Shown here in pieces: positions 61,923-64,000 of a stretch of DNA of 64,000 bases. The translations under genes and the position numbers were made by a program. The notes beneath the pieces are model-generated. The model saw nothing but the letters and a program-made list of their open reading frames with translations. It did not search any database and was not told the DNA's origin. The DNA is from Gracilimonas sp040882225 (GTDB taxonomy: Bacteria; Bacteroidota; Rhodothermia; Balneolales; Balneolaceae). The DNA lies in the NCBI GenBank assembly GCA_040882225.1, contig JBBEBR010000012.1:20384-84383 (forward strand), read 5' to 3'. Numbering within the stretch: position 1 is the stretch's first letter; the number at the start of each line of letters is the position of its first letter.

Positions 61923-62357
61923 ATGGATATGAAATCGTTACCAATAATATTAATTGCCTTGTTTCTTACTGCTTGCATGCAGAACGAGGAAATTACACCC
62001 ACTGCCGATGTCTTAGTTGGTTCTTGGATATCTGAAAGTGTGGAAATTAGGAGCTTATCAGATGAAAAATCCATAAGTGGTTATAAAAACTATCTTTATT
62101 TTGGTGAGGATCATAACTTTTTTAGGAATTATATGGGTGGTGAATGGGAGCTAAATGGCAGGTATCTCACTCTTAAAATATATCCGGATTATAGTGAGAT
62201 AGCTGACTGGGATTATAAAATTATAGACTTCTCCAAAAGTTCCTTAACCCTGCAAATTCAACTAACTGAAGGAAAATATTGCTGTAATTTTCAGGAGTTT
62301 GAAAGTGATGAGATGTTGCTTATTACAGAAAAATATATGCTATCCCATGAGGAATAA
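61923..62357 (+). CDS. Small hypothetical lipoprotein
   Basis: A 144-residue lipoprotein. The signal is DMKSLPIILIALFLTACMQN, with lipidated Cys near residue 18. The rest carries a lipocalin-like start LVGSWISESVEIRSL and a beta-rich body (NYMGGEWELNGRYLTLKIYP) that fits the small lipocalin-like domains of this phylum. A longer frame from 61818 overlaps the previous gene and is rejected. The exact family and function are unknown. It is the last gene before the decayed region at 62382. Confidence 0.6.
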   Translation: MDMKSLPIILIALFLTACMQNEEITPTADVLVGSWISESVEIRSLSDEKSISGYKNYLYFGEDHNFFRNYMGGEWELNGRYLTLKIYPDYSEIADWDYKIIDFSKSSLTLQIQLTEGKYCCNFQEFESDEMLLITEKYMLSHEE

Positions 62358-62381
62358 TCACACAATAGAACCTAATCTACT

Positions 62382-62500
62382 CTAGCCAATCCGCTACAAA
62401 AATATTCGTTGATCGGTCACCTCATTATTTCAGATTATATTGGCCTCTTATCTTCATTACCACAAAAAGACCAAAGCCAGGATGAAATTGTAATCAGGTG
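62382..62500 (-). pseudogene. Decayed remnant of a TolB-like gene end
   Basis: On the minus strand, GDRSTNIFVADWLE and a stop at 62382-62384 match the end of the intact gene at 62926 (GGDRSTNVFVTDWVE). A base seems to be missing just before it, since the frame shifts at the AATAATGAGG stretch. Further upstream is a WLWSFCGNEDKRPI frame ending at 62435, like the relic at 59541. This looks like a broken partial duplicate of the TolB-like gene lying 500 bases away. It makes no protein. Confidence 0.55.
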
Positions 62501-62570
62501 AAAATTTATCTCTGTTCACCATAACACAATTCAGGCTTATCTTGTTCAGGGTGGAAGCCTGATGAGTGAA

Positions 62571-62924
62571 TTATGTATATAACCAGGCCCAAAAAATGAG
62601 CAAAAACTGTAGCGGAATTCGAAGAATGAGTAGATATTTGGGAAGGTTCATCCCAGCCCGTTCATCCATTAGCATATGGATGTGGACGGTAAAAAAGAGC
62701 AGAAGCATCAGGATAATTCCCCAGGCGGCAATTATCTGAAAAGTGGAAATGAGAAGAAAAATACCAAGTAAGATTTCAGCTATTCCGCTTAATATCACTA
62801 AACTTTTATGAGCGGGAAAATAAGGAGGCATCATTCGCACATAAAATTTTGGCTGTCGAAAGTGGTTCAATCCCGCCAAAATAAAAAGCAAAGCAAATAA
62901 ATATTGATGCCAGGGATGGGACAT
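62571..62924 (-). CDS. DoxX-like small membrane protein
   Basis: A 117-residue membrane protein with four helices (LFALLFILAGLNHF, SLVILSGIAEILLGIFLLIS, AAWGIILMLLLFFTV, LRIPLQFLLIFWAWL). The order, a conserved Asn-His near the end of helix 1, and the Pro-rich loop MMPPYFPAHK fit the DoxX-like family. Those proteins act in redox or quinone-linked steps, but the role is not settled. It is encoded just after the TolB-like lipoprotein gene on the same strand, with one base between. Confidence 0.75.
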   Translation of the reverse strand: MSHPWHQYLFALLFILAGLNHFRQPKFYVRMMPPYFPAHKSLVILSGIAEILLGIFLLISTFQIIAAWGIILMLLLFFTVHIHMLMDERAGMNLPKYLLILRIPLQFLLIFWAWLYT

Positions 62925-62925
62925 A

Positions 62926-64000
62926 CTATTCCACCCAATCCGTTACAAACACATTCGTAGATCGGTCTCCGCCGTTATTTCGGTTTGAGGAGAAGACCAG
63001 TTTTTTACCATCGTAAGAAAACATTGGAAAAGAATCGAAAGTGTTGTCAAAAGTAATTTGCTTTAGGCCAGAACCATCGGTATTAATCATAAAAAGGTTG
63101 AAGGGAAATCCACGCGTAGAGTTATGATTGGATGAAAAAATGACCTTTTCTCCAGAAGGATGGAAATAAGGAGCCCAGTTAGCATTCCCAAGGTTGGTGA
63201 CTTGTCGTAAGCCACTTCCATCCACATTCACCACAAATAGCTCCATGTCGGTTGGTTCAACCAAGCCTTCAGCTAAAAGTGAGTTATATTTGCTGACTTC
63301 TTCTTCTGTTATGGGACGGGAAGCACGAAAAACCAACTGCTTGCCATCGGGAGAAAAGAAAGCTCCGCCATCGTAGCCAATTTCGTCGGTGATTTGCACA
63401 ACATCAGAACCATCGGTATTCATAATAAAGAGCTCGAGATCGCCGGTTCGGGTAGAAGTGAAAACGATTTTATCGCCTTGCGGTGACACGGTTGGCTCGG
63501 CGTCATAACCCGGCTCGTTGGTTAAGGTATCAACAATTCGCCCGCTCAAATCGGCTTTAAAAATATCATAGCTTTCATAAACCGGCCAAACATAAGCGCC
63601 ACTTGTACGCTGTGGTTCAGCGGGACATTCCGAATCCTTGCAATGCGTTGAAGAATAAACGAAGAGCGAATCTCCCGGTAAAAAATAGGCGCAGGTGGTA
63701 CGTCCTTCGCCGGTGCTTATCATTTCAGGTTCAAAGTCAGAATCCTTTTCGGTGATATCCATAGAAAAAATCTGATCGCAATCTACTCCCCAGTTGGGAT
63801 TGTTGGACTGAAAGATGAGCCTTTTGTTATCGTAGCTCCAATACGCCTCGGCATTATCGCCACCAAAAGTGAGTTGCCGCACATTCTGAAGATGGATTTC
63901 CTGTTCGTATTTCAACGTATCGGCTTCAGGATTGTAGGGATTTTTATCTGAATTGGAAGTGCAGGAGATCGCAATTAGTAGAAGAAGAGGTACAGCCAGG
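62926..64000 (-). CDS. TolB-like beta-propeller lipoprotein (5' end outside window)
   Basis: A TolB-type PD40 propeller lipoprotein. Blades recur as SPQGDKIVFTSTRTGDLELF, IMNTDGSDVVQITDEIGYDG and FSYDGKKLVFSSNRNNGGDR. An open frame with a TTG start at 63915 exists, but the sequence stays open upstream to the window end. There it reads LAVPLLLLIAISCTSNSDKN, a lipoprotein signal with Cys in A-I-S-C. The true start is therefore outside the window at the 64000 edge. A Cys-containing loop (STHCKDSECPAEPQRTSG) lies near the middle of the protein. The role is uncertain; periplasmic or surface binding is likely. Confidence 0.82.
   Translation of the reverse strand, partial: LAVPLLLLIAISCTSNSDKNPYNPEADTLKYEQEIHLQNVRQLTFGGDNAEAYWSYDNKRLIFQSNNPNWGVDCDQIFSMDITEKDSDFEPEMISTGEGRTTCAYFLPGDSLFVYSSTHCKDSECPAEPQRTSGAYVWPVYESYDIFKADLSGRIVDTLTNEPGYDAEPTVSPQGDKIVFTSTRTGDLELFIMNTDGSDVVQITDEIGYDGGAFFSPDGKQLVFRASRPITEEEVSKYNSLLAEGLVEPTDMELFVVNVDGSGLRQVTNLGNANWAPYFHPSGEKVIFSSNHNSTRGFPFNLFMINTDGSGLKQITFDNTFDSFPMFSYDGKKLVFSSNRNNGGDRSTNVFVTDWVE

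Noticed and set aside
1..64000. tRNA, rRNA, CRISPR array, prophage or replication origin
   Set aside because: None was seen on reading either strand; the repeats found are short palindromes without regular spacers, apart from one three-unit array.

Overview
The window reads as chromosomal DNA of a Balneolota/Bacteroidota-type bacterium (inference). The evidence is a C-terminal sorting domain of the type IX secretion kind with the NYPNPFNP signature, a SusC/SusD pair, a MurE with the DNPR motif of meso-diaminopimelate enzymes, and a division/cell-wall cluster in the order usual for that group, without murF. No rRNA, tRNA or CRISPR was seen.

Layout. 1-2195 (+): end of a menaquinone methyltransferase gene, then the overlapping fabZ-panB-surE operon. 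2234-4749: lipase-like hydrolase with a small anchored partner (-), and a divergent GNAT-like protein. 5006-8599 (+): a five-LamG secreted protein. 8839-24294 (-): complete dcw cluster mraZ-rsmH-ftsL-ftsI-murE-mraY-murD-ftsW-murG-murC-ftsQ-ftsA-ftsZ, fired from a promoter carrying three 10-bp-phased MraZ boxes. 24398-31267: P1 peptidase, a 33-residue membrane peptide, priA, scpB, rluB-type pseudouridine synthase, alpha/beta hydrolase. 31367-38592 (+): SusC/SusD and a metzincin-type lipoprotein protease. 38760-43817: sterol-desaturase-like protein, sodium:solute symporter with a 39-residue membrane partner, WbqC-like protein, gltX. 44043-47437 (-): two M14 carboxypeptidase paralogues, one apparently catalytically dead. 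47601-54257: NhaC antiporter, NRDE protein, then an operon of PP2C phosphatase, thioredoxin-like protein and DtxR/MntR regulator. 54260-56835: an AT-rich accessory island with an unrecognised two-gene module, a P63C-domain protein and a broken IS1595-type transposase. 56860-64000: metal-type TonB receptor, dodecin, LVIVD lipoprotein, small envelope proteins, DoxX-like protein, and a TolB-like propeller lipoprotein running off the window end, with decayed gene fragments between them.

How it fits together. The cell-wall cluster and fabZ/panB are housekeeping. The secreted peptidases (P1 family, metzincin, M14), SusC/D, symporter and TonB receptor suggest a marine or saline heterotroph living on peptides and polymers. 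Several short palindromic repeats lie between genes, and one lies inside the dcw cluster. I see no clear new defence or biosynthetic system. The most unusual items are the M14 enzyme/pseudoenzyme pair, a PriA lacking two cysteines of one zinc site, two tiny membrane proteins, and the island module at 54429-55160.
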